Assembly (NCBI RefSeq): GCF_011742875.1
Contig: NZ_JAAQTL010000001.1
Coordinates: forward strand, 1,736,001 to 1,800,000
Length of the DNA stretch: 64,000 nt
Origin: Luteibacter yeojuensis
GTDB taxonomy: Bacteria > Pseudomonadota > Gammaproteobacteria > Xanthomonadales > Rhodanobacteraceae
Direction: 5' to 3'
Shown: one piece after another, positions 30,032 through 40,635 of the stretch
How positions within the stretch are numbered: the stretch's first letter is position 1
How the letters are laid out: each line of letters opens with the position of its first letter
The notes under the pieces: model-generated
The model's input: only the letters and a program-made list of their open reading frames with translations
Databases searched by the model: none
What the model was told of the DNA's origin: nothing
Program-made: the position numbers and the translations under genes

Positions 30032-30799
30032 ATGACCGACCTGCGCTCAACGGAACGTTTCTCCGACCGTGTCGAGGACTATGTCCGCTACCGCCCGGAC
30101 TATCCGCAGGCGCTGGTCGGCTGGCTGCATGGCCTTGGCGTCCACGCGGACTGGACCGTGGCCGATATCGGCGCCGGTACCGGCATTTCCAGCAAGCTGT
30201 TCCTGGACGCCGGTCACCGCGTCACCGCCGTCGAGCCGAACGCGGCGATGCGCGCCGCGGCGGAACGCTGGCTCGGAAGCGAAGGACGCTTCGACGCCGT
30301 CGACGGCAGCGCGGAAGCCACCGGCCTGGCCGGTGGTTCGGTGGACCTCGTCGTCGCCGCGCAGGCGTTCCACTGGTTCGACAAGGAAAAGGTGCGCGCC
30401 GAGTTCGCGCGCATCCTCTCGCCGCAGGGCCTCGTCGCCGTGTTCTGGAACTCGCGCCGGCTGGTCGGCACGCCGTTCCTCGAAGGCTACGAGCGCCTGT
30501 TGCTCGAATACGGCCTCGATTACCGCGGCGTTGCCGAACGCTACACCGACGACGAGTCCATGGCCCGCTGGTTCGGCCAGGGCTATCGCGGCATGGCCAG
30601 CATCCCGCACAGCCAGAAACTCGATCACGAAGGACTGCTCGGCCGCCTGATGTCGTCGTCGTACGCGCCGAAGCCGGGACACCCCAACCACGAACCGATG
30701 CTCCACGCCCTGCGCGCGCTCTTCGATGCGACGCAGGAAGGCGGCACGGTGGATTTCGATTACGACACCCGCGTCTTCGCGGGCCGCCCGGACGCCTGA
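30032..30799 (+). CDS. SAM-dependent class I methyltransferase
   Basis: A 255-aa protein. Motif [20 protein letters not shown], motif [12 protein letters not shown] and [17 protein letters not shown] show the UbiE/type-11 methyltransferase fold. [17 protein letters not shown] at the N-terminus is common in this group, sometimes named after yeast trans-aconitate methyltransferase-like proteins. Substrate unknown. Its stop overlaps the pyrD start. Confidence 0.8.
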   Translation: MTDLRSTERFSDRVEDYVRYRPDYPQALVGWLHGLGVHADWTVADIGAGTGISSKLFLDAGHRVTAVEPNAAMRAAAERWLGSEGRFDAVDGSAEATGLAGGSVDLVVAAQAFHWFDKEKVRAEFARILSPQGLVAVFWNSRRLVGTPFLEGYERLLLEYGLDYRGVAERYTDDESMARWFGQGYRGMASIPHSQKLDHEGLLGRLMSSSYAPKPGHPNHEPMLHALRALFDATQEGGTVDFDYDTRVFAGRPDA

Positions 30800-31827
30800 T
30801 GTACGACCTGATTCGCCCCCTGCTCTTCATGCTGGATGCCGAGACGGCGCACGGCCTCACGCTTTACGCCTCGGACGTCGCGCAGCGCAGCGGCATATCC
30901 GGATGGATCGCGAAGCCTCCTGCCGACCTGCCGGTGCGTGTCTTCGGCATCGACTTCCCGAACCCCGTCGGTCTTGCCGCCGGCCTGGACAAGAACGGCG
31001 AGCACCTCGACGGCCTTGCGGCGCTCGGTTTCGGCTTCGTGGAAATCGGCACCGTCACGCCACGCCCGCAGGCGGGCAACGACAAACCGCGCATGTTCCG
31101 GCTGCCCGCGCACGAGGCGGTGATCAACCGCCTGGGCTTCAACAACGGCGGCATCGACGCGCTGGTACGCAACGTGGAGAAGGCCGCGTTCCGCGGCGTG
31201 CTTGGCATCAACATCGGCAAGAACAGGGACACGCCGAACGAGCGCGCCATCGACGACTATCTGCTGTGCCTCGAGCGTGCCTATCCGCTCGCCAGCTACG
31301 TCACGGTGAACATCTCGTCGCCCAATACGCAAGGGCTGCGCGACCTGCAGGAAGAAGAGACCCTGCGCCGCTTCGTCGGCGCCCTGCGCGAAGCGCAGGA
31401 ACGCCTCGCCGGCCAGCACGGCAAGCGCAAGCCCATGCTGCTGAAGATCGCGCCCGACCTTTCCGAGGCCGAACTCGACGGTATCGCGGAGGTGCTGCTC
31501 GCTTCCGGCATCGACGGCGTCATCTGCACGAACACGACCATCGACCGCCCGGACGTCGCGAGCGACCCGAACGCGCACCAGGCCGGCGGCCTTTCCGGCC
31601 GTCCGCTGTTCGAGAAATCCACCGCCGTGCTGCGCGGCATGCGCGCCCGCGTGGGGGACAAGCTGCCGATCGTCGGCGTCGGCGGCATCCTCGACGGCGA
31701 CACGGCGGCCGAAAAGATCGAGGCCGGCGCCTCGCTGGTGCAGGTCTACACGGGCCTGGTATACCGGGGGCCGAAGCTGATCGCGGAAGCGGTCGCGGAA
31801 ATCCGTCGCCGCGGAATCCTGGCATGA
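30799..31827 (+). CDS. pyrD: Dihydroorotate dehydrogenase (quinone), class 2
   Basis: A 342-aa protein of normal length. It oxidises dihydroorotate to orotate in pyrimidine synthesis using FMN and quinone at the inner membrane. [43 protein letters not shown] (catalytic Ser region), LLKIAPDLS and VGVGGILDG are the class 2 blocks. It overlaps murB by four bases and the methyltransferase by one, so the three are one transcript. Confidence 0.95.
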   Translation: MYDLIRPLLFMLDAETAHGLTLYASDVAQRSGISGWIAKPPADLPVRVFGIDFPNPVGLAAGLDKNGEHLDGLAALGFGFVEIGTVTPRPQAGNDKPRMFRLPAHEAVINRLGFNNGGIDALVRNVEKAAFRGVLGINIGKNRDTPNERAIDDYLLCLERAYPLASYVTVNISSPNTQGLRDLQEEETLRRFVGALREAQERLAGQHGKRKPMLLKIAPDLSEAELDGIAEVLLASGIDGVICTNTTIDRPDVASDPNAHQAGGLSGRPLFEKSTAVLRGMRARVGDKLPIVGVGGILDGDTAAEKIEAGASLVQVYTGLVYRGPKLIAEAVAEIRRRGILA

Positions 31828-32864
31828 ACAACGCCGCGGTGGACATGGGCGGGTTCACGCTCGCCAGCGACGCCCCATTGGGTGGACGCAACACGCTGCG
31901 CGTGGACGCGCGCGCGAAGCTGCTCGCGGAGGTGCGCGACCCGACGAAGATTCCGGAACTGCTGGCCTACCCCGCCGTGAAAGCGGGAAAGGTCCTCGTG
32001 CTGGGCGAGGGCAGCAATGTGCTCATCAAGGGCGACTTCGAGGGCACGGTCCTCGCCATGGCGACGCGCGGCGTGGAAACCTTCCAGCGCGACGACCGCG
32101 TGCTGATCCGGGTGGCGGCGGGCGAGCGTTGGGACGACTTCGTGCGCTGGTCGCTTGGCCAGGGTTATGCCGGTCTCGAGAACCTCATCCTCATCCCCGG
32201 CACGGTCGGCGCATCGCCGATCCAGAACATCGGCGCCTACGGCGTCGAGGTCGCCGAGTTCATCGACACGGTGGAAGCCTGGGATACGCACACGGGTGAA
32301 TTCGTCGTGCTCGACAAGGCGGCCTGCGCGTTCTCGTATCGCGATTCCGCGTTCAAGCAGCAGGCCGGACGCTGGATCGTCGTGGCGGTGACCTTCGCGC
32401 TCCCGCGCGAACGGCCGCTGTCGCTGGACTATGCCGGCATCCGCGACGAAGTGGAGAAGATGGGTGTCGCTCGTGCCACGCCCTACCACGTGGCCGAGGC
32501 CGTCGTGCGCCTGCGTTCGCGCAAGCTGCCCGATCCCGCCGTCATCGGCAACGCCGGCAGTTTTTTCAAGAACCCGATCGTGCCCGTGGCACAGGCGGAA
32601 GCGCTGGCCCTCGCCCACCCCGGCCTTCCGGTGTGGCCGCATGCGGATGGCACGGCGAAGGTCTCCGCCGGCTGGCTCATCGAGGCCGCGGGCTTCAAGG
32701 GCGAACGTGACGGCGACGCCGGCATGTCGAATCGCCATGCCCTGGTCCTGGTGAATCACGGCAAGGCCACGGGCCCGCAACTCTGGGCCTTCGCGCAGAA
32801 GGTGATCGCCGGGGTCCAGGCGACATTCGGGGTATCGCTGGAACCCGAGCCGCTCGTCGTCTGA
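31824..32864 (+). CDS. murB: UDP-N-acetylenolpyruvoylglucosamine reductase
   Basis: A 346-aa type I MurB (E. coli-like length). It reduces enolpyruvyl-UDP-GlcNAc to UDP-MurNAc with NADPH and [27 protein letters not shown] and [12 protein letters not shown] (catalytic Ser) are visible, and [13 protein letters not shown] is near the end. The ATG overlaps the pyrD stop (ATGA). A partial REP-like palindrome follows. Confidence 0.95.
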   Translation: MNNAAVDMGGFTLASDAPLGGRNTLRVDARAKLLAEVRDPTKIPELLAYPAVKAGKVLVLGEGSNVLIKGDFEGTVLAMATRGVETFQRDDRVLIRVAAGERWDDFVRWSLGQGYAGLENLILIPGTVGASPIQNIGAYGVEVAEFIDTVEAWDTHTGEFVVLDKAACAFSYRDSAFKQQAGRWIVVAVTFALPRERPLSLDYAGIRDEVEKMGVARATPYHVAEAVVRLRSRKLPDPAVIGNAGSFFKNPIVPVAQAEALALAHPGLPVWPHADGTAKVSAGWLIEAAGFKGERDGDAGMSNRHALVLVNHGKATGPQLWAFAQKVIAGVQATFGVSLEPEPLVV

Positions 32865-32878
32865 TCCGCGACATCCTC

Positions 32879-32900
32879 ATGCAGGAGCCGCCATAGCGGC
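32879..32900. repeat. Partial REP-like element after murB
   Basis: TGCAGGAGCCGCCATAGCGGC at about 32879-32900 is a single degenerate copy of the GTAGGAGCCGCTATAGCGGC element found as inverted pairs elsewhere in the window. It lies between murB and ppk. Confidence 0.6.
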
Positions 32901-33026
32901 ACCCGCAGCCATCGGGCAGGCCCGGGCCCGTGTCACGCGGATGTAAGGGGACCGTCATACGCTCCCGCCGGCGGCGTACCATTGGGGAGCGTCGCCACAC
33001 GCGACGAGGACGCCGTTCTGGATACC

Positions 33027-35186
33027 ATGACGCCACCCACCGACTCCGCCAGTCTCCCCGCGAAGGCCGCCGCCCGGCAGGCCGCGCCGGCGGACGTACC
33101 GGAAGTCGACCTCAACGACCCCGCGCTCTACGTCCACCGCGAGCTGTCGCAGCTCCAGTTCAACGTCCGCGTGCTCGACCAGGCGCTGGACGAGTCCAAG
33201 CCGCTCATCGAGCGCCTCAAGTTCCTGCTGATCTTCTCGTCCAACATGGACGAGTTCTTCGAGATCCGCGTGGCGGGCCTGAAACAGCAGATCGCCTTCG
33301 ATCATGAAATGATCGGCGCGGACGGCATCCCTCCGCGACGCGCCCTCGCCGAGATTTCGGAAGTCGCACACCGGCAGATCGAGCGCCAGTACGCCATCCT
33401 CAACGAAAAGATCCTTCCCGCGCTGGCGGAGGAAGGCATCCGCATCGTTCGCCGCAACCAGTGGACGCACAAGCAGAAGCTCTGGGTGCGCCGCTATTTC
33501 CGCCACGAGGTCGCACCGCTGGTCACGCCCATCGGGCTGGACCCGACGCATCCGTTCCCGCGGCTGGTGAACAAGAGCCTCAACTTCATCGTCCAGCTGG
33601 AAGGTACCGATGCCTTCGGTCGCGATTCGGGCCTGGCGATCGTGCCGGCGCCGCGCATCCTGCCGCGCCTGATCCGCCTGCCGGAAGAAGCGTGCGAGGG
33701 CGGCGACAACTACGTGCTGCTGTCCTCCATCATCCATGCGCACGCGGACGACCTCTTTCCCGGCATGCGCGTGCTCGGCTCCTACCAGTTCCGCCTCACC
33801 CGCAACGCCGACCTCACCATCGATCCGGAAGACGTCGAAGACCTGGCGCGCACGCTCCGCGGCGAGTTGTTCTCGCGCCGCTACGGCGACGCCGTGCGTC
33901 TCGAGGTCGCCGACAACTGCCCGAAGCCGCTGGTCGATTACCTCCTGAAGCAGTACTCGCTGGAGGCGGATGCGCTCTATGAGGTGAACGGGCCGGTGAA
34001 CCTCGCCCGCCTGTTCGAGATGACCTTGCAGCCTGCGTATGCGCGCCTGCAGTTCCCGGCTTTCGTACCCGCATTGCCCAAGGCGCTGGCCGATGCCGAG
34101 GACATGTTCACGGTGATCGGCAAGCAGGACATCCTGCTTTACCACCCGTTCGAATCGTTCTCCCCGGTGGTGGACTTCCTGCGCCAGGCGGCGAAGGACC
34201 CGCAGGTGCTCACGATCAAGCAGACGCTTTACCGCAGCGGCGCCAATTCCGAGATCGTCGACGCCCTGGTGGAAGCGGCGCGGGCCGGCAAGGAAGTCAC
34301 CGCGGTGGTGGAACTGCGCGCCCGCTTCGACGAAGAGTCCAATCTCAGCCTGGCCTCGCGCCTGCAACAGGCCGGCGCCGTGGTGACCTACGGCGTGGTC
34401 GGCGTGAAGACGCACGCGAAACTGATGCTCGTGCAGCGCCGCGAAGCCGGCAAGCTGGTGAGCTACGCCCATCTCGGCACCGGCAACTACCATTCGGGCA
34501 ACGCGCGGCTCTACACCGATTACAGCCTGCTCACGTCGGACGAAGCGTTGTGCGACGACGTGCACCGCCTGTTCCGCCTGCTCACCGGTATGGGCAAGGC
34601 GTTGAAGATGAAACGCATGCTCTACGCGCCCTTTACGCTGAAGAAGGGCCTGCTCGACCTGATCGCCCGCGAGGTGGCCCATGCCGCGGCGGGGAAGAAG
34701 GCGGAGATCGTCTGCAAGATCAACGCGATCACCGATCCGAAGGTGATCCGCGCGCTCTATCGCGCCAGCCAGGCCGGCGTGAAGATCGACCTGATCGTGC
34801 GCGGCATGTGCTGCCTGCGGGCGGGTATCCCCGGCGTGTCGCAGAACATCCGGGTCCGCTCTGTCGTGGGCCGCTTCCTCGAGCACAGCCGCGTCTACTG
34901 GTTCCTCAACGACGGCGAGCCCGACCTCTACCTGGCCAGCGCCGACCTGATGGAACGTAACCTCGAACGCCGCGTGGAGACCTGCTTCCCCGTCGAGGGC
35001 AAGAAGCTGCGCCAGCGCATCCGGCGCGAGCTGGACCTCTACCTGACCGACAATCACTCGGCCTGGGTCCAGCAGCCCGACGGCGGGTATGCCCTCCTCC
35101 AGCCCCCTTCGAGCCAGCCGGTCCGGGACGCGCAGACCCAGCTCCTGGAGCGCTTCGGCGGCATCGCGGCCCCCGATCCTTCCTGA
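33027..35186 (+). CDS. ppk: Polyphosphate kinase 1
   Basis: A 719-aa protein of normal length that polymerises the gamma phosphate of ATP into polyphosphate. HRELSQLQFNVRVLDQA and SSNMDEFFEIRVAGLK mark the N-terminal domain. The autophosphorylated His is in VGVKTHAKLMLVQR and the second His in VVGRFLEHSRVYWFLN. I chose the ATG at 33027, although AGGA is rather far upstream. Confidence 0.95.
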   Translation: MTPPTDSASLPAKAAARQAAPADVPEVDLNDPALYVHRELSQLQFNVRVLDQALDESKPLIERLKFLLIFSSNMDEFFEIRVAGLKQQIAFDHEMIGADGIPPRRALAEISEVAHRQIERQYAILNEKILPALAEEGIRIVRRNQWTHKQKLWVRRYFRHEVAPLVTPIGLDPTHPFPRLVNKSLNFIVQLEGTDAFGRDSGLAIVPAPRILPRLIRLPEEACEGGDNYVLLSSIIHAHADDLFPGMRVLGSYQFRLTRNADLTIDPEDVEDLARTLRGELFSRRYGDAVRLEVADNCPKPLVDYLLKQYSLEADALYEVNGPVNLARLFEMTLQPAYARLQFPAFVPALPKALADAEDMFTVIGKQDILLYHPFESFSPVVDFLRQAAKDPQVLTIKQTLYRSGANSEIVDALVEAARAGKEVTAVVELRARFDEESNLSLASRLQQAGAVVTYGVVGVKTHAKLMLVQRREAGKLVSYAHLGTGNYHSGNARLYTDYSLLTSDEALCDDVHRLFRLLTGMGKALKMKRMLYAPFTLKKGLLDLIAREVAHAAAGKKAEIVCKINAITDPKVIRALYRASQAGVKIDLIVRGMCCLRAGIPGVSQNIRVRSVVGRFLEHSRVYWFLNDGEPDLYLASADLMERNLERRVETCFPVEGKKLRQRIRRELDLYLTDNHSAWVQQPDGGYALLQPPSSQPVRDAQTQLLERFGGIAAPDPS

Positions 35187-35349
35187 CCCCCGGCCTTTCA
35201 CCTAACCCGAACGGCCAAGGCGACATTCTGTTGCGGTCAAGGCACAATAGCCTTGCTGTTAAAGGGGGAGACGGGCTTTCTCTCGAAACGCTTCCGGATC
35301 CACGCCGCGCCCCCGCTGGGTGCGCCGTTCGCTTGGCACGGGTATCGGA

Positions 35350-37062
35350 ATGCGCTCCTGCAACCGGCAGCACGGATGGATGCTTCGTCTCCTGCAGGCG
35401 ACCCTCGTCTGTGGGCTATGGTTCGCCGGGGCCGCAGGTGCCTCGGCGCTCCTGACCAACATGCGGGAAGTACGGCCCGGCGAGCAGCCTGCGGATGTCC
35501 TCGCGCAAGCCGCCCAGCGCCCTTTCCCCTCCTTCGACCCCACCCGCCTGCAGATCCTTCCGAACTCGCCAGGCGGCAGCTGGGTGGTCGTGCGCACCCC
35601 GCCGCCCTGGACTCCCGGCGAGCGTGTCCTCAGCGTCCGTCATCCCGGCATGGGTGCCGTGTCGCTGTACGACGGGAACACCCTGATCGCCACCACGTCG
35701 CTGGAAGACTTTGGCCCGCCGTTGCATGGCCATGGCCGCCTCATCTTCAACGTGCCCGCCTCCATCCCCGCGTCGCGACCGCTCCTGTTGAAGTTCGAAG
35801 GTACGTCGGCGCCGCCGGGCGCCGTGACGATATCGATGGACTCCTGGCCCGATTACCTTCGCGAGGACGGGAGCTGGATGGTGTTCGCGGCGGGCTCCTT
35901 CGCCGTGATGATGACGATGGCGCTGATGGCGCTGTGCTTCGCTCTCATCCTGCGCGACATGACCTTCGGGTGGTACGCCGCGTACCTGGTCTGCTACGCC
36001 CTCATCCAGGGCCTGCGCTCCGGGTTCGTTTTCCACCCGCTGGAGATCCAGTCGCTGGCGGGCATGGCCGACAACCTGGGTGCCGCTGCCACGGCGCTGT
36101 CCGTGTCGTTCGCCGCGCTCTTCATGCTGCGTTTCGCCCGCGTCGACGAATACGTGCCGCTGCTCCGCACGCCGGTGCTTTCCTTCGCGGTGGTGATGCC
36201 CCTGCTCGTCATCCTGCGCGCCACCGGTATCGGGTTGTTCGTGGGCATGGCGCAGCTGCTGCTGCAGCCGCTCGTCCTCCTGGGCGCCCTCCTCCTGCTG
36301 GCGGCGGGCACGCTGGCGGCGGCGCGTGGCTCGCGGCATGCCTGGTTCTTCCTCGTCGGCTGGACCCCCCTGCTGATCCTCACCGCGCTCTGCGGAGCGC
36401 AACAGCAGGGCATGCTGGCGGGGGCACCGTGGTTGCCGGATGCGGCGATCGCCATGGGCGCGTTCGAGGCCATCGTCCTTTCCATCGGCCTTTCCGATCG
36501 CGCGCTCACCATCCGGCACGATCGCGACCGCGCGCGCGAACTCGCCGACAGCGATCCGCTCACGGGCCTGCTCAACCGCCGTGCCTGGACCGAAGCGGCG
36601 ATCGAGGTACTGGAACAGGGCCTCGCACGTCCCGTGGCCATGCTGTTCTTCGACCTCGATCACTTCAAGGCGCTCAACGACCGTCACGGCCATGCGGCGG
36701 GCGACAAGGCGCTCGTCGCCGTGGCCGCCGCCCTGCGCCAGGAACTGCGTCCGTCGGACCTGCTCGGCCGTTACGGCGGCGAGGAATTCGTGGCGTTGCT
36801 GCAAGGCGTGGACCGGGAAAACGCCACACTGATCGCCTCGCGACTGTGCCGGCGCGTGCATCGGCTTGACGTGCACGTGAGCACGTCGGACATGCTCACG
36901 GTGTCGATCGGCGTGGCCATGCGCACGCCGGCGGACTCCGTCCAGTCGCTCATCGAACGGGCCGACGCGGCGATGTACCAGGCGAAACTGGCCGGGCGCA
37001 ACCGCGTGGTATGCGCGAACCATGTCGGTCCGGTGCTGGTCCGCCGCTCCGACGTCAGGTAA
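35350..37062 (+). CDS. Membrane diguanylate cyclase (7TMR-DISM type, GGDEF)
   Basis: A 570-aa protein with a signal peptide (LLQATLVCGLWFAGAAG), a periplasmic sensory domain, seven hydrophobic segments (about residues 175-380) and a C-terminal GGDEF domain. Key residues are DSDPLTGLLNRRAW, FFDLDHFKALND and the active-site GGEEF in RYGGEEFVALL. It should make cyclic di-GMP in response to a periplasmic ligand. I see no RxxD inhibitory site directly before GGEEF. GTG at 35320 or ATG at 35380 are other possible starts. Confidence 0.88.
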   Translation: MRSCNRQHGWMLRLLQATLVCGLWFAGAAGASALLTNMREVRPGEQPADVLAQAAQRPFPSFDPTRLQILPNSPGGSWVVVRTPPPWTPGERVLSVRHPGMGAVSLYDGNTLIATTSLEDFGPPLHGHGRLIFNVPASIPASRPLLLKFEGTSAPPGAVTISMDSWPDYLREDGSWMVFAAGSFAVMMTMALMALCFALILRDMTFGWYAAYLVCYALIQGLRSGFVFHPLEIQSLAGMADNLGAAATALSVSFAALFMLRFARVDEYVPLLRTPVLSFAVVMPLLVILRATGIGLFVGMAQLLLQPLVLLGALLLLAAGTLAAARGSRHAWFFLVGWTPLLILTALCGAQQQGMLAGAPWLPDAAIAMGAFEAIVLSIGLSDRALTIRHDRDRARELADSDPLTGLLNRRAWTEAAIEVLEQGLARPVAMLFFDLDHFKALNDRHGHAAGDKALVAVAAALRQELRPSDLLGRYGGEEFVALLQGVDRENATLIASRLCRRVHRLDVHVSTSDMLTVSIGVAMRTPADSVQSLIERADAAMYQAKLAGRNRVVCANHVGPVLVRRSDVR

Positions 37063-37066
37063 ATAG

Positions 37067-37146
37067 GTGGGAGCCGCTTCAGCGGCGATGGGCGCTCGCG
37101 GAGACGGTGCCCGCTGCCGCGGGATCGCCGGCGTAGCCGGCCCCCA
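37067..37146. repeat. REP-like inverted pair, divergent variant
   Basis: GTGGGAGCCGCTTCAGCGGC near 37067 faces GCCGGCGTAGCCGGCCCCCAC near 37126-37146. This is a variant of the palindrome family seen at 42830, 44822 and 61849. It lies between the convergent cyclase and E1 genes, where it could act as a terminator for both. Confidence 0.65.
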
Positions 37147-37151
37147 CAAGG

Positions 37152-39416
37152 TCAGGCCAGGGTGTTCGCCGCGGCCACGATGTCGTCGTCGCCCGGCAGG
37201 ACCAGGAACGCCGCGCCGGCCAGCGGCGTGAACGTGTCGGCGCCGACCACGCGACGCAGCGGGAGGTGGCCGAGGCCCGCCTCGACGACGGCCGTGATCA
37301 CGCCCTCGCCCACCCCCGCGCTCTTTCGGCCCTCGTCGACGACGAGGATGCGCTTCGCGCTCGCCGCCTGCTTCGCGATGAAGGCGTCGTTGAGGGGCAC
37401 CAGCCAGCGAAGGTCCACCACGCGCACCTTCCAGCCGTTCGCGGCCTCGATGCGGCGTGCGGCGCGCAGGCTCATCGGCACGCCGTTGCCGAAGGTGAAG
37501 ATGACGAGGTCGTCGGCCGCCTCGGCGTAGACGCGGCCCTCGCCCAGCGGCATCGCCTCGCCCGGCGCCGGGTAACCGAATTGCCACTGGCCGTCGCCGG
37601 CTTCGTACAAGTCCTTGGTCATGTACAGCGCGATGGGCTCGAGGAAGGCGGTGACCCGGCCGTCGACCTTCGCCAGCGCCGCCAGCGTGCGCAGCATCGT
37701 CGCCGCGTCGTCGCCGCGGCTGGGGCAGCCCACCACGAGCCCGGGAATGTCGCGCAGCGCGGCAATCGAATTGTCGTTGTGGAAGTGTCCGCCGAAACCG
37801 CGCTGGTAACCGAGCGATGCCACGCGCATCAGCATCGGATTGCGGTACTGGCCGTTGGAGAAGAACTGGAGCGATGCCGCTTCGCCGCGAATCTGGTCGC
37901 AGGCGTTGTGGAAATACGCCAGGTACTGGATTTCCGGCAGGGGCAGCATGCCCATGTTGGCGTAACCCTGGGCCAGGCCCAGGATCATCGTCTCGTCGAG
38001 CAGCGTGTTGAACACGCGCGCGTTGCGGAACGCTTTGTGCAGCCCCTTGGTGACGGTGTAGACGCCACCCTTCTGCGCCACGTCCTCGCCGAACAGGAGG
38101 CTCTCCGGATACTTCGCCATCAGGTCGTGCAGCGCCTGGCCGATCTGGATGGCGAGATGGCGCGGCGGTTGCTTCTCCGGCAGTTTCTCCGCGCCACCGA
38201 ACACGCGCTCGCGCTCCGCCGCATCGCCGGCGCGCTCCGCTTCCGCACGCACGGCCTCGGGCGTATAGGGCGCCAGCGGTGCCATGACGTCCGCGAGCGA
38301 GGTCAGGCGCGGCCGGCGGTCCGCATCTTCCGCGGCCTCGAAGCAGCGCTTGCGGATGGACTCGTAGAGATCCATCAGGCCGTCGCGGTCGTACAGCCCC
38401 GAGGCGAGCGCGATGGCCGCGCTGCGCAGCAGCGGATCGGTGGCTTCCAGCGCCACCAGCTCCTCCACGGAACGCCATTCGATCTCGAAGTCGGTACCCG
38501 CATGACCCATGATGCGGGTGGTGCCGAGGTGCAGGAAGGTCGGCCGGCGCGTGGCGCGGCAGTGTTCCACCGCACGCTGCACGTCGGCATAGCCTCCGGC
38601 GAGGTCGAGGCCGTCGGCATAGAAATAGTCCAGGCCGGGACGATGCCTGAAGTTGCTCGCCACCCAGCCGCTCGGCGTCTTCACCGAGATGCCGATGCCG
38701 TTGTCCTCGCAGACGAAGAGCACGGGGGCGGGCAGCTTCTGGTAGGCGGTCCAGGCGGCGGCGTTGAAGGCCGTCTGGGCGGTGGCGTGGTTGGACGAGG
38801 CATCGCCGAACGAACACACGGCGATGGCGTCGCCGGGGATGGGCAGCGCATGGCCGATGCGCGCGGCCTGCTCGATGGCGATGGCCGTGCCCAGCGCCTT
38901 GGGCAGGTGCGAAGCGATCGTCGAGGTCTGCGGCAGCACCCACAACGGCTTGCTGCCCCATACCTTGTGCCTGCCGCCCGATGCGGGATCCTCGCTGCTC
39001 GCCGCGAACGACAGCGCCGAATCCATCACCGGGTCCATGCCCGGCAGCTTGCGGAAGCGCTCCGCCATGAAGCCGCCGCTGCGGTAATGAAGGAAGGCGG
39101 GATCGGTATGCCGCGTGAGCCGCGCCACCATCGCATTGCCTTCGTGACCCGACGAGCCGATGGTGTAGAACACCTTGTTCTGCACGCGCAGTACGCGCGC
39201 CATGAGGTCGAGGTGGCGGCTGATCAGCTGCGATTCGAACAGCTCGCGGAAGCCGCGCGCATCGAGCCCGCTGCCCGGCAGCACGGGTTCGTCGTCGCGC
39301 GGCGCGCGGGCGACGTCGCCCTGCCAGGAGCGCACGAACTCGGCGAAATTCTGGTCGACGATCTCGGCGCGGTTGAAGCCCTTGTGGCGGGCGGCGATGG
39401 GTTGCGGAACGGACAT
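37152..39416 (-). CDS. 2-oxoacid dehydrogenase E1, fused alpha and beta subunits
   Basis: A 754-aa protein. The N-terminal half is the E1 alpha unit (GSSGHEGNAMVARL, then the thiamin-diphosphate motif CSFGDASSNHA with a downstream Asn). The C-terminal half is E1 beta (LLFGEDVAQKGGVYTVTKGL, MILGLAQGYANMGM). It decarboxylates branched-chain or similar 2-oxoacids. Single-chain alpha/beta E1 proteins occur in Xanthomonadales and some other groups. No E2 or E3 gene is adjacent. Confidence 0.88.
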   Translation of the reverse strand: MSVPQPIAARHKGFNRAEIVDQNFAEFVRSWQGDVARAPRDDEPVLPGSGLDARGFRELFESQLISRHLDLMARVLRVQNKVFYTIGSSGHEGNAMVARLTRHTDPAFLHYRSGGFMAERFRKLPGMDPVMDSALSFAASSEDPASGGRHKVWGSKPLWVLPQTSTIASHLPKALGTAIAIEQAARIGHALPIPGDAIAVCSFGDASSNHATAQTAFNAAAWTAYQKLPAPVLFVCEDNGIGISVKTPSGWVASNFRHRPGLDYFYADGLDLAGGYADVQRAVEHCRATRRPTFLHLGTTRIMGHAGTDFEIEWRSVEELVALEATDPLLRSAAIALASGLYDRDGLMDLYESIRKRCFEAAEDADRRPRLTSLADVMAPLAPYTPEAVRAEAERAGDAAERERVFGGAEKLPEKQPPRHLAIQIGQALHDLMAKYPESLLFGEDVAQKGGVYTVTKGLHKAFRNARVFNTLLDETMILGLAQGYANMGMLPLPEIQYLAYFHNACDQIRGEAASLQFFSNGQYRNPMLMRVASLGYQRGFGGHFHNDNSIAALRDIPGLVVGCPSRGDDAATMLRTLAALAKVDGRVTAFLEPIALYMTKDLYEAGDGQWQFGYPAPGEAMPLGEGRVYAEAADDLVIFTFGNGVPMSLRAARRIEAANGWKVRVVDLRWLVPLNDAFIAKQAASAKRILVVDEGRKSAGVGEGVITAVVEAGLGHLPLRRVVGADTFTPLAGAAFLVLPGDDDIVAAANTLA

Positions 39417-39440
39417 GGGAGGCTCGGCGGGGAAAGGGAG

Positions 39441-40064
39441 TCAGGCGATCATCGGCGAGAAGCCGGGCTGCGCGCGCACGCGCTCCAGCCAGGCGGCGAC
39501 GCCCGGCCAGCGCGGAAGCTCGAAGCCGGCCTCGGAGGCGCAATGGGTATACGCGAACAGCGCGATGTCGGCGATGCCGAACGCGCCGCCGCTGAACCAG
39601 CCCTCGCGGGCAAGGTGGTCTTCCATCACGTCGAGCGCCACGGCGCCGCGCTCGCGCAGGCGCGGCAGTTCGGCCTGGCGTTCATGGTCCGCGGGCAGCC
39701 AGCGGGCGATGAAACGCGCCACCGCGATGCAGGGTTCGTGGCTGTACTGCTCGAAGAACAGCCATTGCAAGGTACGGGCCCTGTCCCATGCGTCGTCAGG
39801 CAGGTACGGCGTGCCTTCGGCGAGGTAGCAGAGGATGGCGTTGGACTCCGCGAGCCGGCGGCCGTCCTCCAGTACGAGGAGCGGCACCTTGCCGTTCGGA
39901 TTCAGCGCGAGGAACTCGGGCGTGCGCGTGGCGCCGGCCGTGGTCACCGTGTCGATCCATCGATAGGGGCGGCCGAGCATGTCCAGCAAGAGCTGCAGCT
40001 TGTAGCAGTTGCCCGAGGCGCGCCAGCCGTAGACGGTGGGCCCGGTGGATGCGGAATGAGTCAA
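39441..40064 (-). CDS. Glutathione S-transferase family protein
   Basis: A 207-aa protein with an N-terminal thioredoxin-like domain (VYGWRASGNCYKLQLLLDML; NPNGKVPLLVLEDGRRLAESNAILCYLA) and a helical C-terminal domain (GAFGIADIALFAYTH). The ESNAI segment binds the glutathione gamma-glutamyl group. Substrate unknown. It lies 24 bases upstream of the E1 gene on the same strand. Confidence 0.88.
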   Translation of the reverse strand: MTHSASTGPTVYGWRASGNCYKLQLLLDMLGRPYRWIDTVTTAGATRTPEFLALNPNGKVPLLVLEDGRRLAESNAILCYLAEGTPYLPDDAWDRARTLQWLFFEQYSHEPCIAVARFIARWLPADHERQAELPRLRERGAVALDVMEDHLAREGWFSGGAFGIADIALFAYTHCASEAGFELPRWPGVAAWLERVRAQPGFSPMIA

Positions 40065-40088
40065 GGCGGTGTGCTCGCGTGGATGGAT

Positions 40089-40628
40089 TCAACGGCGACG
40101 GCGAGCGAGCCACTGCTCACGCGTCTGCCCCCAGAGGTCGACGACATCGTCCTCGAACGGCGCCGGCAACGTACCCGGCCCCTGCAGCGCGGAACCGAGC
40201 TTCTTCGCCACGCCGATGGACGCGAGGTTTTCCGGATTGATCGAATGGATGACCTGGCTCCAGCCGAGGTGGTCGAAGGCCCAGTCCATCGAGGCGGCGG
40301 CGCCTTCGGTAGCGTAGCCCTTGCCCCAGGTCTCGCGCTTGAGACCCCAGCCGATCTCGTGGCCGGGCCAGCCCTCGGGCTGCCACGGACCCAGGCGACC
40401 CACCCAGCGCCCCGTGGCGCGCTCGATCACCGAGAACATGCCGAACCCCTGGATACTCCAGCAGCCGGCCATCGTCATGAAGTTGCGCCAGGCCACCGCA
40501 CGCGGCTGCGGGCCGCCGAGGAAGCGGTTCACCTCGGGGTCGGCCATGCATTCGGCCCACGCGTCGAAATCTTCCGCGGCGGTGGGCCGCAGGATCAGGC
40601 GGTCCGTCTCGATGCGCAGGCCGTGCAT
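40089..40628 (-). CDS. GNAT acetyltransferase, RimJ/RimL-like
   Basis: A 179-aa protein from the ATG at 40628. LRIETDRLILRPTAAEDFDAW is the usual RimJ/L start, and the acetyl-CoA loop region is in EIGWGLKRETWGKGYATEGA (acceptor of the pyrophosphate). The C-terminus is arginine-rich. Substrate could be a protein N-terminus or a small molecule. Confidence 0.85.
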   Translation of the reverse strand: MHGLRIETDRLILRPTAAEDFDAWAECMADPEVNRFLGGPQPRAVAWRNFMTMAGCWSIQGFGMFSVIERATGRWVGRLGPWQPEGWPGHEIGWGLKRETWGKGYATEGAAASMDWAFDHLGWSQVIHSINPENLASIGVAKKLGSALQGPGTLPAPFEDDVVDLWGQTREQWLARRRR

Positions 40629-40635
40629 GCTTGCC

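Noticed and set aside
35416..39543. A 1375-codon minus-strand ORF and a 1127-codon plus-strand ORF at 37266-40649
   Set aside because: Both are shadows of the cyclase and E1 genes; the real genes carry clear motifs in other frames.
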